A stretch of 64,000 bases of DNA from positions 17,841,463 to 17,905,462 of the forward strand of contig NC_058137.1 in NCBI RefSeq assembly GCF_011075055.1. Reading direction: 5' to 3'. Source of the DNA: Mangifera indica (Eukaryota; Streptophyta; Magnoliopsida; Sapindales; Anacardiaceae). Positions 46,950 to 58,023 of the stretch are shown here, one piece after another (the stretch's first letter is position 1; the number at the start of each line of letters is the position of its first letter). The position numbers and the translations under genes were made by a program. The notes beneath the pieces were generated by a model. The model saw only the letters and a list, made by a program, of their open reading frames with translations, was not told where the DNA came from and searched no databases.

Positions 46950-46958
46950 TTTATTTTA
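46950..46958. other. Target site duplication (left) of the Mutator-like element
   Basis: TTTATTTTA directly precedes the left terminus (GGGAAATTAAAATAATTG) and is repeated exactly at 54650-54658. Nine bases is the typical Mutator superfamily duplication length. Confidence 0.9.
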
Positions 46959-47199
46959 GGGAAATTAAAATAATTGCCCCAAAGATTAAGGGGCGAAGCA
47001 AAATCACCCCTAAATCTTAACATTAAACGAAAATGCCCTAAAATTGCGAAGAGATGAAAATGCCCCTCTAGTCAAAATCGTCCATAACCACACGCAATGT
47101 AGCCAAACACACGAAAACATAAAATTTTGAACACACGTTCGCGCACTCGGCAACTCCGATTTCATCCGACGATTTTTTCGACGTTTCCGGCAACGAAGA

Positions 47200-50100
47200 T
47201 GGACAAAAAGGTTAGTAAAACAACCCTTGTCATCTCTTTATGCATTTCGTTTCACGATTTGAGCAATTTGATGTGAAATTTGGGTGTTTAGCGTTAGGAT
47301 TCGGATTTGAAATTATCGAAGAAAATGCTTGATTGTTTGCTAATTTTGATGAATTATGTTACGACTTTTATGTTAGATTAGGTGTAGAGTTGATTGTTGT
47401 TGAAATAGAGTTTGAAAAACGAAGTTTGGAAGGTGAAATGTGGCCACACGAATTCGACAGTCACCACGCGAATGGCGCAGTGACCACATGAATTCGTGTA
47501 GATGGGGAGGTGTTTTGCACTTTTCAAACTTCGTGGACTACACGTTATCGTGTGGTTGGGGGTGAAACTGCGCGTTTTCATCGTGTGGTAGGGCATAATG
47601 AAAATTGGAAAACTTTGTGGACTTGCATAATTACGTCAAACCCCCGAATTCGTGCGGTTGACTCACGAATTCACGCGGTTGACGCGCGAATTCGCGTGGT
47701 GGGGGCAAATTGTGGTTTTCCAGAGTTATCCAGCATGCGTTTCCTCTGGTTGGAATTAGGGGGGCAGAATGCGATTATATTAAATTTTAGGGTTTTTTTG
47801 ATATTTTTCATATGGGATCAAATTGAAATTTATCCATCTTAAGGTTTTTTGACGTGTAGAATTTGAATTTGATATCTGTTTTTTCCAATAAGGCCTCTAT
47901 GTATAGAATTGAATAATTTATTCACTAAAATTTATATAAATTTAGTATAATTGTAATTTAATTTTCATACAGGGAGTTGTACAAAAGAGAAAAAGAGATG
48001 AAAGTAGAGATGAACTACGATTTTCTCTCGAAAAACACTTCAAGGCTCAAGTTACTACACATGGATATAGAGATATTGGAGCCGTGATCAAAAAATTATT
48101 AACAGAGAGACAATTACAAATGTTTCGGCGTGCATATTTCGGACACTTTCTAGACTTGAAGGATAGTCGATTTAGTGGGGTCCTAATACATTCCTTCATC
48201 CTTTGAGCGGTAAATAAGGTGACATCGGGAGATGAGTTATGGTTTCGGGTTAATGACGTGGATGTCAGATTCAGTGCATATGAGTTTGCTATTATGACAG
48301 GCCTTCCATTCAGTCATTTGGTAGATATCGACCTCTACATTCCATCGAAGGCCACAGATCGGATCCTCCAGACATATTTTCACAGGTGTAAATCAGTTAC
48401 ATATGCTGATCTAAGTCGTGTTTTCCAGCAGAGACCGTGGGGGGAGGATGACACTGATGCAGTTAAGTTAGCACTGTTGTTTTATCTTCACATGGGGTTG
48501 TTAGGGAGTGACTTGAGGAAAACAATTCCTTAGAAGATATTACAATTAGCTGATCATTTGGATGGGTTCAATGCATACCCGTGGGGAGTACGAGTGTGAC
48601 AGATGACATATCGCTCTATATGCGATAACATCTCCCGAATTTCTATGGATTTCGATCCGAAAAAAAAAAAGAAAAATCAGCTTAAGTAGTATGACATCAT
48701 GGGATTTCCATTAGCGTTTCAGGTAATTATGATATTTATTAATTCAAACAAAAAATGAATGTTTAAAATAAAATTAGTTTAATATGATTGTAAAAATATA
48801 CAATAATCGATTTATATTGATATTAGATTTACGAGACGCTGGACTCTTTATTTCGATGGGTAGATATATCGCCGTATGTGGGAGCCGCCCGGATGTTGAG
48901 ATGACACACGAAGGACATTCCGGGATGGGATTCTATCTCAGCTATCTTCACTGGAGATTTAATAAGTACTAATTTATTAAGTATTAACATATACTCTAGA
49001 TATAACAATAATGAATACTGAAAATAAATATTTTGTAGGATGATGTTAATTTTCCATTAAATTTATCTCCGGTTGAGAGAGATACGGAGTGGTATGAGGA
49101 TATTGTCAGATATATAGGGGTGTCGGTAGTCGATCTTCTTCGGCATCAGGAGATGCACCATTGAGTCCTCGTGACGTTAGTTCTCCGATCGTTGCCCTTC
49201 TTCCTATTGATGCTTGTGTTCAGCCTCCTCCCACGTGCCCGATTAGTGACCCTATTGAGGAGCACATATCATCAGATCCCATGCCTAGGCCTCCTACCAC
49301 TGAGCACATATCACCAAATCCCATGCCTATGCCCCTTACCACTGAGCAGATATCAGATGATCCTCCTACAACTAGACCAGATTTCTCCATTCATCACTTT
49401 GATGCTGCATTGGCTCGATGGGGAAATCTTATCTTAGCTCGACTTACTGGATTAGAGGCTAGGATGGAGGATAGGTTTAGTCGCATCGAGAGTAGGATGA
49501 CTCTTATGAAAGATAGATTGAGTCGTATAGTGGATACGATGACTCGTATGGAGGTCGGACACTCTCATCACCACACAGATACTGTCGGACAGGTAAAAAA
49601 GTTAATATTTTACAAGATATTTCATCTATTTATATACGCAATCATCTATAACCTTATAATAATTGTAAATTATATTACAGCCTTCTCGGGACGATGGTGA
49701 CAGACTATCGACAGGGGCTTTCACGTTCCCGTCTCCACCTGTTGTCGATGTGAGTGTTAACTGCTTCTAGTATTTTAAGAATGTTACTTTTGAAATAAAT
49801 TTTAATATGTTAAAATTATTATAGCGTCAGTTATTTGATGAGAGACCATCCCAAGAAGATATGATATTGACTGTTGATATTAGCGGTTATATATCATCGC
49901 ATGAGGTCTTCTCGATGGCACCTTCTACGATGGTTCAGGTAATTAGAACGTCATTTTGAAATAAATGTTATATCTGAATTATTTGATTGTACATCTATTA
50001 ATCTCGTTAAATATAACTTTTCGATTAATTAATATTAATTGCTAATACTGATACAGGATGTCGGCGACAATGGATCACTTCACATGCGGTCTTCTCCGTC

Positions 50101-51942
50101 GACACCTTCTGTGATTATTCCGATTAATCTAACATAGATATACAATATTATATCTCATTTACACATCTGTAGTTTGATTTTTTCTAAACTTGTTAATATC
50201 GTCCTTTGTGACAGCGGCCTGACGTTTCTGTGGCTGCACCGATTACGGATCCCATTGTGACGTCTGTTTTGACATTAGAGGTACGTACATTGTATAATGA
50301 ATACTTTGTTATTTTTTTGTTCAATAGTTTGATTTACTAATATTAAATGTTAATATTGTCATAGGATATTACCGATGTCGATCGATCACCACATGCGGAT
50401 GCTCTAGTATCGCTTTGGGAGGAGGTTGAGGTGAAATGCCAGAAATTTCATCTATCAAATGTTACATTTGTTAATTTCAACAGTTGTTTAACCTTTCTAT
50501 CCTGTTACAATAGGATCTTCGTTTGGTCTATCTTAACACTCAAAGCAAAGGAAAACAGGTGATCGATATTGTTTCCCAGGATGATGAGGTCACTGATGAT
50601 ATTGTTGAGATCACTGCACACAAGGACCAGAAGCAGGTAATTGAATTTTCAAGAAATTTAATAACTTATTTTCAATGAAAAAATTTATCATCCCATTTAG
50701 TCAATTCATGTATTTGAATACAGTCGGTCTCGAAAGAAAATATATTCGATATAACTTCACTTGCGGATTCTCCAGCTATGACTCTAGCGATGCAGAAGGT
50801 ATTAAAAAGTTTAGATTTTTAATAAATTTATTAAGTTCGCTTGGAATAATTTATTATTCATTTTACCTAATGTTTCATTTGTTTTGGTGTAGTATTTTCG
50901 CACAGTTCGTGGTAGGATTGTCAAGAAGGGACCTCTGATTCGTAGTCCATACACGAATCCTCTGAAACCACGTGGCCAACAAACGAGACCATCTATGCAA
51001 TTATCGAAAACCGAACGTGAGGAGGTATTCAAAAAGTGGTATACAGAGCCGAACTTATTCGAGAAACGTCATGTGTATGACATAGGTGAGAGGAACAAAA
51101 TTACATTTTGGGGTACACTCATGAACACCTCCGGATGGTTGTCTGACGAGGTGAGTTCACTTTAACAAATGAATTTCGTATTTTGGTTAGATAATCCTTT
51201 TATGGCTTGATGACGTTATATCTTCTGTTTTTTCAGCATGTTGATTCGTTTTTAGGGTTATTACGTCGATGCCAGCATGATGATACTACAAATGTTCGAC
51301 AGAATTGGACGATGATTTTGAGTTGTTTTGTTGGATACATCCCTTATGAGTATACGACCTGGACGAGAGATCCGGATAGCTACCAGTTCCCTCCGCTCTT
51401 TACACGTATGGTGGATGCAGATTACCCACCTGAGTTGCATTTGCAACCTTGGGGTATGATCGATGAGGTTAGTAATCGAATCTCAAGTACATTTTGAAGA
51501 ATAATCGATTAAGATCTAATTATAATTATATCAACGTATGCAGGTTTTTATCCCAATAAACTTTGAAAATGCTCATTGGGTAGTAGGGGTGTTGGATTTG
51601 AAGGAGTGGAAGATTACGGTTTACGACTCCTTACAGAGTTTCACAGCTGACCCGGAGCTATTTAGGCGAAAGATGTTGGGATATACGTCGATGATACCAC
51701 ATTTGCTAGCTACGACATCATTTTGGGCTGTTTCGCATCGGAGTCCACGGGACGATCCATTTGCATTGCATAAGGTGGTGGATATACCGTAGCAGACACC
51801 CCTATCAGGTGACGGTGGGGTGTTCATGTTACGATACATCGAGTGTTTAGCACTTCACCACTCGTTATGCTTTGAAGAGGAGGACTCGTTACGCTTGCGT
51901 ACTCGTTTAGGCACGCAACTATATTTTCAGGATATTGATTGA
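47200..51942 (+). pseudogene. MULE-borne Ulp1/C48-like protease gene with DUF1985-type N-terminal part, broken
   Basis: It probably starts MDKK|GT at 47200 and resumes after TTCATACAG at 47973 (GVVQKRKRDESRDELRFSLE...). The N-terminal domain (about 47973-48720; GDELWFRVNDVDVRFSAYEF, FAIMTGLPF) resembles DUF1985, which accompanies Ulp1-like domains in plant transposons. A Pro-rich and then coiled-coil-like middle (49161-49580) has reiterated SRIESRM/SRIVDTM units. The C-terminal peptidase region (about 51000-51942) shows [20 protein letters not shown] and VYDSLQ, so the catalytic His and Asp are kept, but the Cys position reads SGDGGVFML where the family has GDCGVFM. In-frame stops occur near 48204, 48533, 48597, 48687 and 51792. 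In active members this peptidase fold cleaves SUMO-like conjugates; this copy cannot. Confidence 0.8.
47440..47702. repeat. Inverted clusters of a CACGCGAATTCGCGTGG-type palindromic motif
   Basis: The motif CCAC(A/G)CGAATTCG appears at about 47444, 47463 (as CCACGCGAATGGCG) and 47483 (CCACATGAATTCGTG). Its inverse, GAATTC(G/A)(T/C)GCGGTTGAC, appears at about 47645 and 47667, and GCGAATTCGCGTGGT at 47686. This GC- and CpG-rich island lies in the first intron of the Ulp1-like gene within AT-rich DNA. The two clusters are mutually inverted and could fold back. No function is known to me. Confidence 0.75.
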
Positions 51943-52039
51943 CGGTTATTGTATATGTTATTTGTATTTGTATATATGTTTATTTATTCATTTGTATATA
52001 TATTTATCCATATATTGATTCATTTATATGCATTTACAT

Positions 52040-53586
52040 TTTATATAGTTACCGTAAGCGACAAATATAATGGAAAAAAACCAATATAAAAAGATAATAT
52101 TCGCAGTAACAATCACAAACATTAGGTTTACAGAAACAAGTACAAGTGGATATATTTGATTATTCCCATCTAATGCGACAACAATAAATAGTTGACCCAG
52201 ATATCGACCCTTTAAGAAAGCAGCATCAATACAAATAACCGGTCGAATATGTTGCTGAAATGCACGAATACTACAACCGAATGCCATGTAAAAGTATTTA
52301 AATCAATCCTCCTCATCTGTTAGTATATGTGTCACCGTCCCCAGATTACAACGCTCTAAATTGAGGCAATACTCTGGTAGCAACATAAACGACTCTTCTG
52401 GTGTCCCCCTCAATGATTGAAGCGCCCAATTTCTCGCCCACCATGCTTGTGTGTATGATAAATCAATTTTATATCGGTCGGCGATATCAGCAATGATCTC
52501 CTTCGGTCGATAAACACGATCAACTAAAATAAATTTGGTCCTCAAAATCTACCCCAAAGCTTGAGCACCTGCTTGCCGATGATGAGGTAATATCTGATTT
52601 CTGCAACATGTGTGACAACTATCCATACGACGTAATTCAAAGCTATCAGTTTCTCCCACCCTACCTGTCCGTGCACGCCATTTACATTCTTTGTTACGAC
52701 ATTTAAGAACCCATCTAAGTGTGTCTGATTTGTCCACAAAAAATTGATATCCCCTACGAAACGCGTCTTGAGTTATCGCATCAATGACATGTTGTTTACT
52801 AGGAAATAATGTACCAACTTTTGGAGAATCAGTATCGGTCGATGTTTTAGAGTTTCTAGATGTAGATGGTTGATCAGGAAAATGTGGTCACCAATGAAAT
52901 GCATCAGTAAGAACATTCCCACCAGTAGGATTTATTTCTGGAAAATAACTCGTACCTCCAATATCGTTATTACCATAGGTCTTCTCTTCAATCTCTGGTT
53001 CTTCGATTAGAATATCATGTTCAACCTTTCCATTAAATTCACTCCAGTCTGGAAAAGTTGCTTCGTCTCCATTAAGGAATTCTTCTGCGCGATACAATGC
53101 ATCAACGTTAACTTCATTTATATGTGCAAAATCTTCCTCTAAGAATTCTTGTTTCTGATTGATCTCGATATTTTGAATCTCTTCTACACCAATAGTTTGA
53201 TTTTCTGGATAACTGCTCGACTCACCACCTTAAAAATCTTCATTTGCTTGTTGAGTCTCATAACTATCATCAGTAACTGTAGTTATAACAAATACTGGAA
53301 CACATTTTTTGAAGAGGTTAGATAGACCGTTAAGAACCTCAACATCTTCATCATTCGAAATTTCTATCAGAACACGGTCGTCGAGATGCCTTGGTTTCAT
53401 GCTTAACTGAATGTTAAATATTTGTTGATCTATATTACACTTGTCGCTCACTATTTCGATTAATTCTTCAAATGATGTGTGTTCTGGAATTTTAATTAAT
53501 TTCCTATTACCTCCAACATATTTTATAACATTATCACCCTTTTCTATCCAATTTCCCTCATATCTAATTGAAGCATATCCAGCCAT
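52040..53586 (-). pseudogene. MURA-type (MuDR family) transposase pseudogene, 3'-truncated
   Basis: The start MAGYASIRYEGNWIEKGDNV at 53586 begins an N-terminal PB1-like module (to about 53240). Then come an acidic linker, a mutator DNA-binding-type zinc region (about 52830-52560, with VLKCRNKECKWRAR and HTCCRNQ) and the start of the MULE transposase domain (RPVICIDAAFLKGRYLGQLF and VVALDGNNQIYPL near 52250-52140), including the first catalytic Asp (ICIDAAF). In-frame stops occur near 53230, 52888, 52546 and 52303. The conserved fold ends at about 52140, so the later catalytic residues and the SWIM zinc finger are missing. It is convergent with the Ulp1 gene, with about 100 bp between. Confidence 0.85.
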
Positions 53587-53599
53587 TTAGATTAATCCT

Positions 53600-54640
53600 A
53601 CAATAAAATATATAATCAACATAAATAATACGACTGAAAATAATATTTACAGATGTCTATTACATAATTATACCTATTGCATAATTCAATTATATATTGT
53701 GACTACTTAAATATATCATGTTTTGGTATTACCCTTTAAAGAATAATAATTTAATTTAAAAGGGTAGTTTTGGTATTTAAGAGGATATTTGGGACATTTT
53801 CGTTTAAATACTTTAATATAAGGGTATTTTTGCTTAACTCCTAAAATTTCGGGGTAAATTGTATATTGCCCAAATCAAATATATAATCAACATAAATAAT
53901 ACGACTGAAAATAATATTTACAGATGTCTATTACACAATTATACCTATTCCATACTTCAATTTGACAAAATAATATTATTAAACATAGCCTACTAATTTT
54001 TATTATTTTACTTATTACACACAACTATAATTTATTATATAAAATATCACATATAATTACATTATTAATAAAATAATAACGATTGAAGTAATATCATGTT
54101 ATCCTATACTACTATAATATTTAAAACATAACCTATCTAATTTTTATTATTTTACATATTACATACAACTATAATTTATTATATAAAATATCACATATAA
54201 TTGCATTATTAATAAAATAATAACGATTAAAGTAATGACAGGGATAAATACCTCGTAATGACGAACTTTTCTCTTCACGCCCGAAATCTTGAACACGAAC
54301 TTATTTTCTCTCTACAGAAATCTCTTTCAGATATGTTAAAAATGAAGGAAGATATATGGTTTATATAGAAATAGAGGAAGGGTAGTTTTGGTATTATTTT
54401 GGGGCATTTTTGTTTAAATGCTTTAGATTAAGGGTATTTTTGTTTAAACCCCAATATTAGGGGTAAATTTGTTTATTACCCTTAAATAAAATAGTAATTT
54501 AAATTAGAAGGGTAGTTTTGGTATTTAAGGGGATATTTGGGGTATTTTCATTTAAATACTTTAATTTAAGGGTATTTATGCTTTAACCACAAAATTTATG
54601 GTAAATTTGTTTATTACCCCACTAAAAAGGGCATTTATTT
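53600..54640. repeat. Subterminal repeat array in the MULE right end
   Basis: Three copies of a segment with GGGTAGTTTTGGTATT and AAGGGTATTT(T/A)TG lie at about 53755-53875, 54370-54480 and 54505-54620. A ~75-bp block (ACATAAATAATACGACTGAA...) occurs at about 53618-53690 and 53888-53960. A ~95-bp block (ACTATAATTTATTATATAAA...) occurs in tandem at about 54000-54095 and 54140-54235. So the right terminal region has been duplicated at least twice, while the left end is a single copy. Confidence 0.85.
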
Positions 54641-54649
54641 TAATTTCCC

Positions 54650-54658
54650 TTTATTTTA
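54650..54658. other. Target site duplication (right) of the Mutator-like element
   Basis: TTTATTTTA directly follows the right terminus (ending AATTTCCC) and is identical to 46950-46958. Confidence 0.9.
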
Positions 54659-56959
54659 TCTCTCCTAGAAAGTATTCAAACTCTATTATATATATTTATT
54701 TTCTAAAAATAGTAAAAACCATTTAAAAATATTAAGTATCCCTTAGAAATTAATTAAATACCACATAAAACGAAGTGGATAAATATGACAACATGAAAAA
54801 ATAAAATAAAATAAACCCTTAAAACCCTGAGGTATATATTTAGCTATATTATGGCTAGAAATAGGTGAGAATTAATATAATGGCGCGAAAGAAATGAAAT
54901 GATACCAACCACATAGATTTCATAATTTATAAAAGCTAGTTTTTAAATGAGATGGAGAAACGACAAGGAAGAAGAATACAAAACGGAGAGACGTGGGGAA
55001 CGAGCTGATGCAATTGTCATAAGTTAACCCATCATGATGTTGATGATGCTGCAGCAGGGAAGGAAGTAGGGATGGGTAAAGGGACATTCAAATGCACGCA
55101 ACAACTTCTCTAATGAAGAAGAGTATCTTTCTGTTTAAATGCAAGCTGGATGCTCTTGGTGAATGCATTTGCAATTGTCAGATCAATTTTAGTAGGCAAT
55201 TGATTTCATCGTCTGTGCTTACAGCTCTATGTCTATCCCTGAAAATTTCTCCCATATGGATCATTCACATGCAACCAACTTTAGAGATTGAAGTTTCAAT
55301 GAAAAGGGAAAAAAACAGAAGCAATAATAAATGGCGTAACATGAGAAAATTGTTAAGATAAGGGAAGTTACCTTTATCGACATTACCAATTACCAAATGT
55401 CAACCGAACCAGTATTGGTGGAGAGGAAATGACTATCACTCTTTGCTTCTTTATTTCAAAATCAAAGTGGGATTTCTACCTTTCTTTTTACAGTGTAATA
55501 GCTGTGGTAAAGTTCTGTAGTGATGATAGCCATTAACTAGACATCTCAACATGGTAATAGTACTTATCTAATAAAGAAGAACTAATGATGCTATATACAT
55601 ATATATATGGAAAGACTTTTCTTTTCTTTCCAAACAAACAATTTGTGTATGAAAATATAGAAGTCTTGTAACCTTTTCATTTCATCCAAAGTGGTCCTCG
55701 ATATGGCTTTGAGATGTAGTCATTCTCATTCCAAGTTTACATCTTTTAATTTCTACTAATATCTTAGAAATCTTTATTACTAACACAATAAATAGAGGGA
55801 AAATCTCATGTCGGATGGAGGAGGTACAAAAATAAATCTTTTAGAAAAACAATACAAGATATGTGTTTTGTCCCTTGCTAAAATTTGCATGTAGCTATGA
55901 GCTGTAAAATCCTAAGGATGAATAATGAAACACAAGAAAAGAATCAAAAGAAACGCAATGGATATAATATTACATATATGATAACAAGCAAAAGAAAACA
56001 AATAAAATGTAGTGTTGTTGTTCATAAGTTAATAGGATACTGGTGGTGCAAACTGCAAACAAAGCAAAGAAACAAGATGGGGCCTGGCAACTGTTTCAGA
56101 GTGAGAAATAAAAGGCTGCAAAAGAATATAGAAATGGAAATCAAGGTCGTCCCACTCTTTCCTTGTATTGTCACCATCCACTTCCCTTTTCCCGTCATTT
56201 CTCTCTCCCTTCTCTAATCATTCCCACTCACCATCATCAACTCAACAAACTTATAAGAAATTGTGTTTACGTTTAATATTTGTTATCTGTGAACCATAAT
56301 CTATCATCAAGAAACTTAAGGGCAAGCAATTAGCAAAGTGGGTTTTATAAATTCGCATTAAAGTTTATGCAAAAAGAATGAACTTGCAGTAAGTAGCTAA
56401 AACTTCTTGCGGTTTCCCGCCAACTGACAGCACAGTGAAAGATTATTATGAGGTTTTGGATCAGTGGCTCTGTTAGTCTGTCAGCACCTTCCACAAACGT
56501 CTCTCAATCCATTTGGCCTTTTTTGGCATCACATCAAACTCTTTAGCACGCCACCCACTTTAACCCTAAATTTAATTATTGTATTCTTTTTTTTTTCATT
56601 TTTGTCTGATAAATGTTTGAACCCTTTGTATTGTATCAATTATGGGTAAACTTTGTTCACTTCTCATTCTTGTCTTCTTAATCAAAGACATTTCTGACCT
56701 ATATTGTCTTTAAACAATGAGAGAGCAACTCCTTCAGTTAATTATCATCAGGGAAAAAATCTTCCGGGTAATGTTCCTTTTAAGATAAAGCTAACGGAAG
56801 CTCTTATCCACACTGATCAGTGGAAATATTACCCCGAAATTTAACTAAAATTCAAGTTTATAGACAGTATGTTGAATACTTACCCTTGAATCCTAGCAAT
56901 CCAACCCGAAGTATAAAGAATGGACCCAAACATAGGAATTTAATATGTTACTCATAATG
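54659..56959. other. No gene recognised
   Basis: Short frames at 55092-55361 (89 codons) and 55885-56217 (110 codons) show no known domain or conserved motif. A CTGCAGCATCATCA word on the - strand near 55055 looks like part of a miR172-type site but has no AP2 context. The stretch may hold promoter or transcribed non-coding sequence of a gene outside my recognition. Confidence 0.4.
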
Positions 56960-57540
56960 TTAGTCAATTTCTATTGACTCCTATATCTACTAATTTTGTC
57001 ACTGTTCTTCATATTCTTTGATATATTAAGGGGAAATGGTTTCATGGTCTCCTTTAGTCAACTTAGTCCACTTCTAACCTCATCACATATTCAAGTGCTA
57101 GTAAAGCAGGAGATCCCACTGATCAACGATATACTTTAGGATTTGGCTTCTTTTTAGGAAACTCTCTAATTATTATGGCGAACTAAGAAGCAAAGTTTTA
57201 TTGCTCAAACTAGTATTGAGCACAAAAACTCTTGTGGCTTCAATGGTTGCTAGAGGATTTGAGAATTCCTCAAGCAGTTTTCACTCCACTTCATTGTGAC
57301 AATCAAGATGCCATTCAAATAGCTCATATTGATGTGTTTCATGAGCATAATAAACACATAGACACAGAGTGTCACTTTTATCCACTTACACATTGCTCAG
57401 AGAAATATTCAACTAGTTTTAATCTCATTAATTGATTGACCAGTGAATACCTTTACAAAAGTTAGACTTCTCGAACCATTTTGAGATTTGATTTTGAAAG
57501 TCAAGTTGGATTCCACTTCTTCATCTCAAGTTTGAGGGTT
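56960..57540 (+). pseudogene. Copia RNase H remnant
   Basis: The + strand gives YIKGKWFHGL, then AGDPTDQRYTLGFGFFLGNS, then WLQWLLEDLRIPQAVF and LHCDNQDAIQIAHIDVFHEH with KHIDTECHF. These are the ordered pieces of a copia RNase H (CDN box kept). Stops and frame changes are present. A G-rich tract at about 57535-57571 and a TGTTAGCGATACATC start near 57573 look like a PPT and 3' LTR start. No RT was found upstream, so it is a 5'-truncated remnant. Confidence 0.75.
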
Positions 57541-57572
57541 GTGGGGGGTGGTGGTGTGGGGGCGGCGGTGAT

Positions 57573-57708
57573 GTTAGCGATACATCATGTTATATTATAT
57601 TACCATATTAGCTAGTATATGAGGTAAAGATGTATTTTTGACGTAGTGTATATTATATCACCATAGTAGCTAGCGTATTATGTTAGCATGTGTACTGAAG
57701 CTCTACCA
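57573..57708 (+). repeat. Probable start of a copia 3' LTR, cut by a MITE
   Basis: TGTTAGCGATACATCATG follows a guanine-rich tract after the RNase H remnant. It contains reiterated CATATTAGCTAG(T)/CATAGTAGCTAGC words. The MITE at 57718-58014 interrupts or ends it. The right boundary is not known. Confidence 0.5.
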
Positions 57709-57717
57709 TATTAGAAA

Positions 57718-58014
57718 GGCCAAACGACTATTTCCCACCCAAGGTATGCTAATTTCTCAAAGTTTCCTCTGTTAACTTTGAAAATCTCATTTACCCACTC
57801 ATAACCGTTCGAATATGTTAATTTTAAGGGTAAAATCGTTATTTTATATTTAATATTAAAAATAAACTTAAATATGATTTCATTTTATAAATTTTTCAGA
57901 GGTTAGAGTTTTGTTAATTTTAACCGGTCATGAGTGGGTAAATGAGATTTTCATAGTTAACCGGAGAAATTTTGGGAAATTAGCATACCTTGGGTGGGAA
58001 ATAATCCTTTGGCC
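57718..58014. mobile_element. MITE with long inverted repeats and 9-bp target duplication, Mutator type
   Basis: The left end GGCCAAACGACTATTTCCCA and right end (inverted) GGCCAAAGGATTATTTCCCA begin inverted repeats of roughly 100 bp that include CACCCAAGGTATGCTAATTT and AAAATCTCATTTACCCACTC. The centre is AT-rich. Flanks TATTAGAAA (57709-57717) and TATTAAAAA (58015-58023) differ at one base, giving a 9-bp duplication typical of Mutator-type elements. Non-coding. Confidence 0.88.
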
Positions 58015-58023
58015 TATTAAAAA

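Larger units (their letters stand above)
46959..54649. mobile_element. Mutator-like element (MULE) carrying a Ulp1-type protease gene, 7.69 kb
   Basis: The left end GGGAAATTAAAATAATTG and the inverted right end GGGAAATTAAAATAAATG are matching termini flanked by a perfect 9-bp duplication. Imperfect similarity continues inward as AAAATGCCC/AAATACCC-rich terminal sequence. Inside, a Ulp1/C48-type protease pseudogene (+) faces a truncated MURA-type transposase pseudogene (-). This layout matches the ULP-carrying MULEs described in Arabidopsis (Kaonashi type). Both genes carry several nonsense codons and the transposase lacks its second half, so it cannot move by itself. The intact ends and duplication show it arrived as one unit. 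Confidence 0.9.

Noticed and set aside
49161..49700. Independent 179-codon gene
   Set aside because: It is the Pro-rich and coiled-coil middle exon of the Ulp1-like pseudogene within the Mutator-like element, not a separate gene.
46959..54649. Two independent host genes (protease and DNA-binding protein) in convergent layout
   Set aside because: Both lie between matching inverted termini with an exact 9-bp target duplication, so they are transposon cargo.
55030..55065. miR172-like word (TTGATGATGCTGCAG) on + and a matching target-like word on -
   Set aside because: Only 14-15 bases match, the star strand of a hairpin is not found nearby, and no AP2-domain coding sequence lies upstream on the - strand.
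55092..56217. Two frames of 89 and 110 codons as possible small genes
   Set aside because: No recognisable motif, splice partner or conserved composition; length is within chance for this region.
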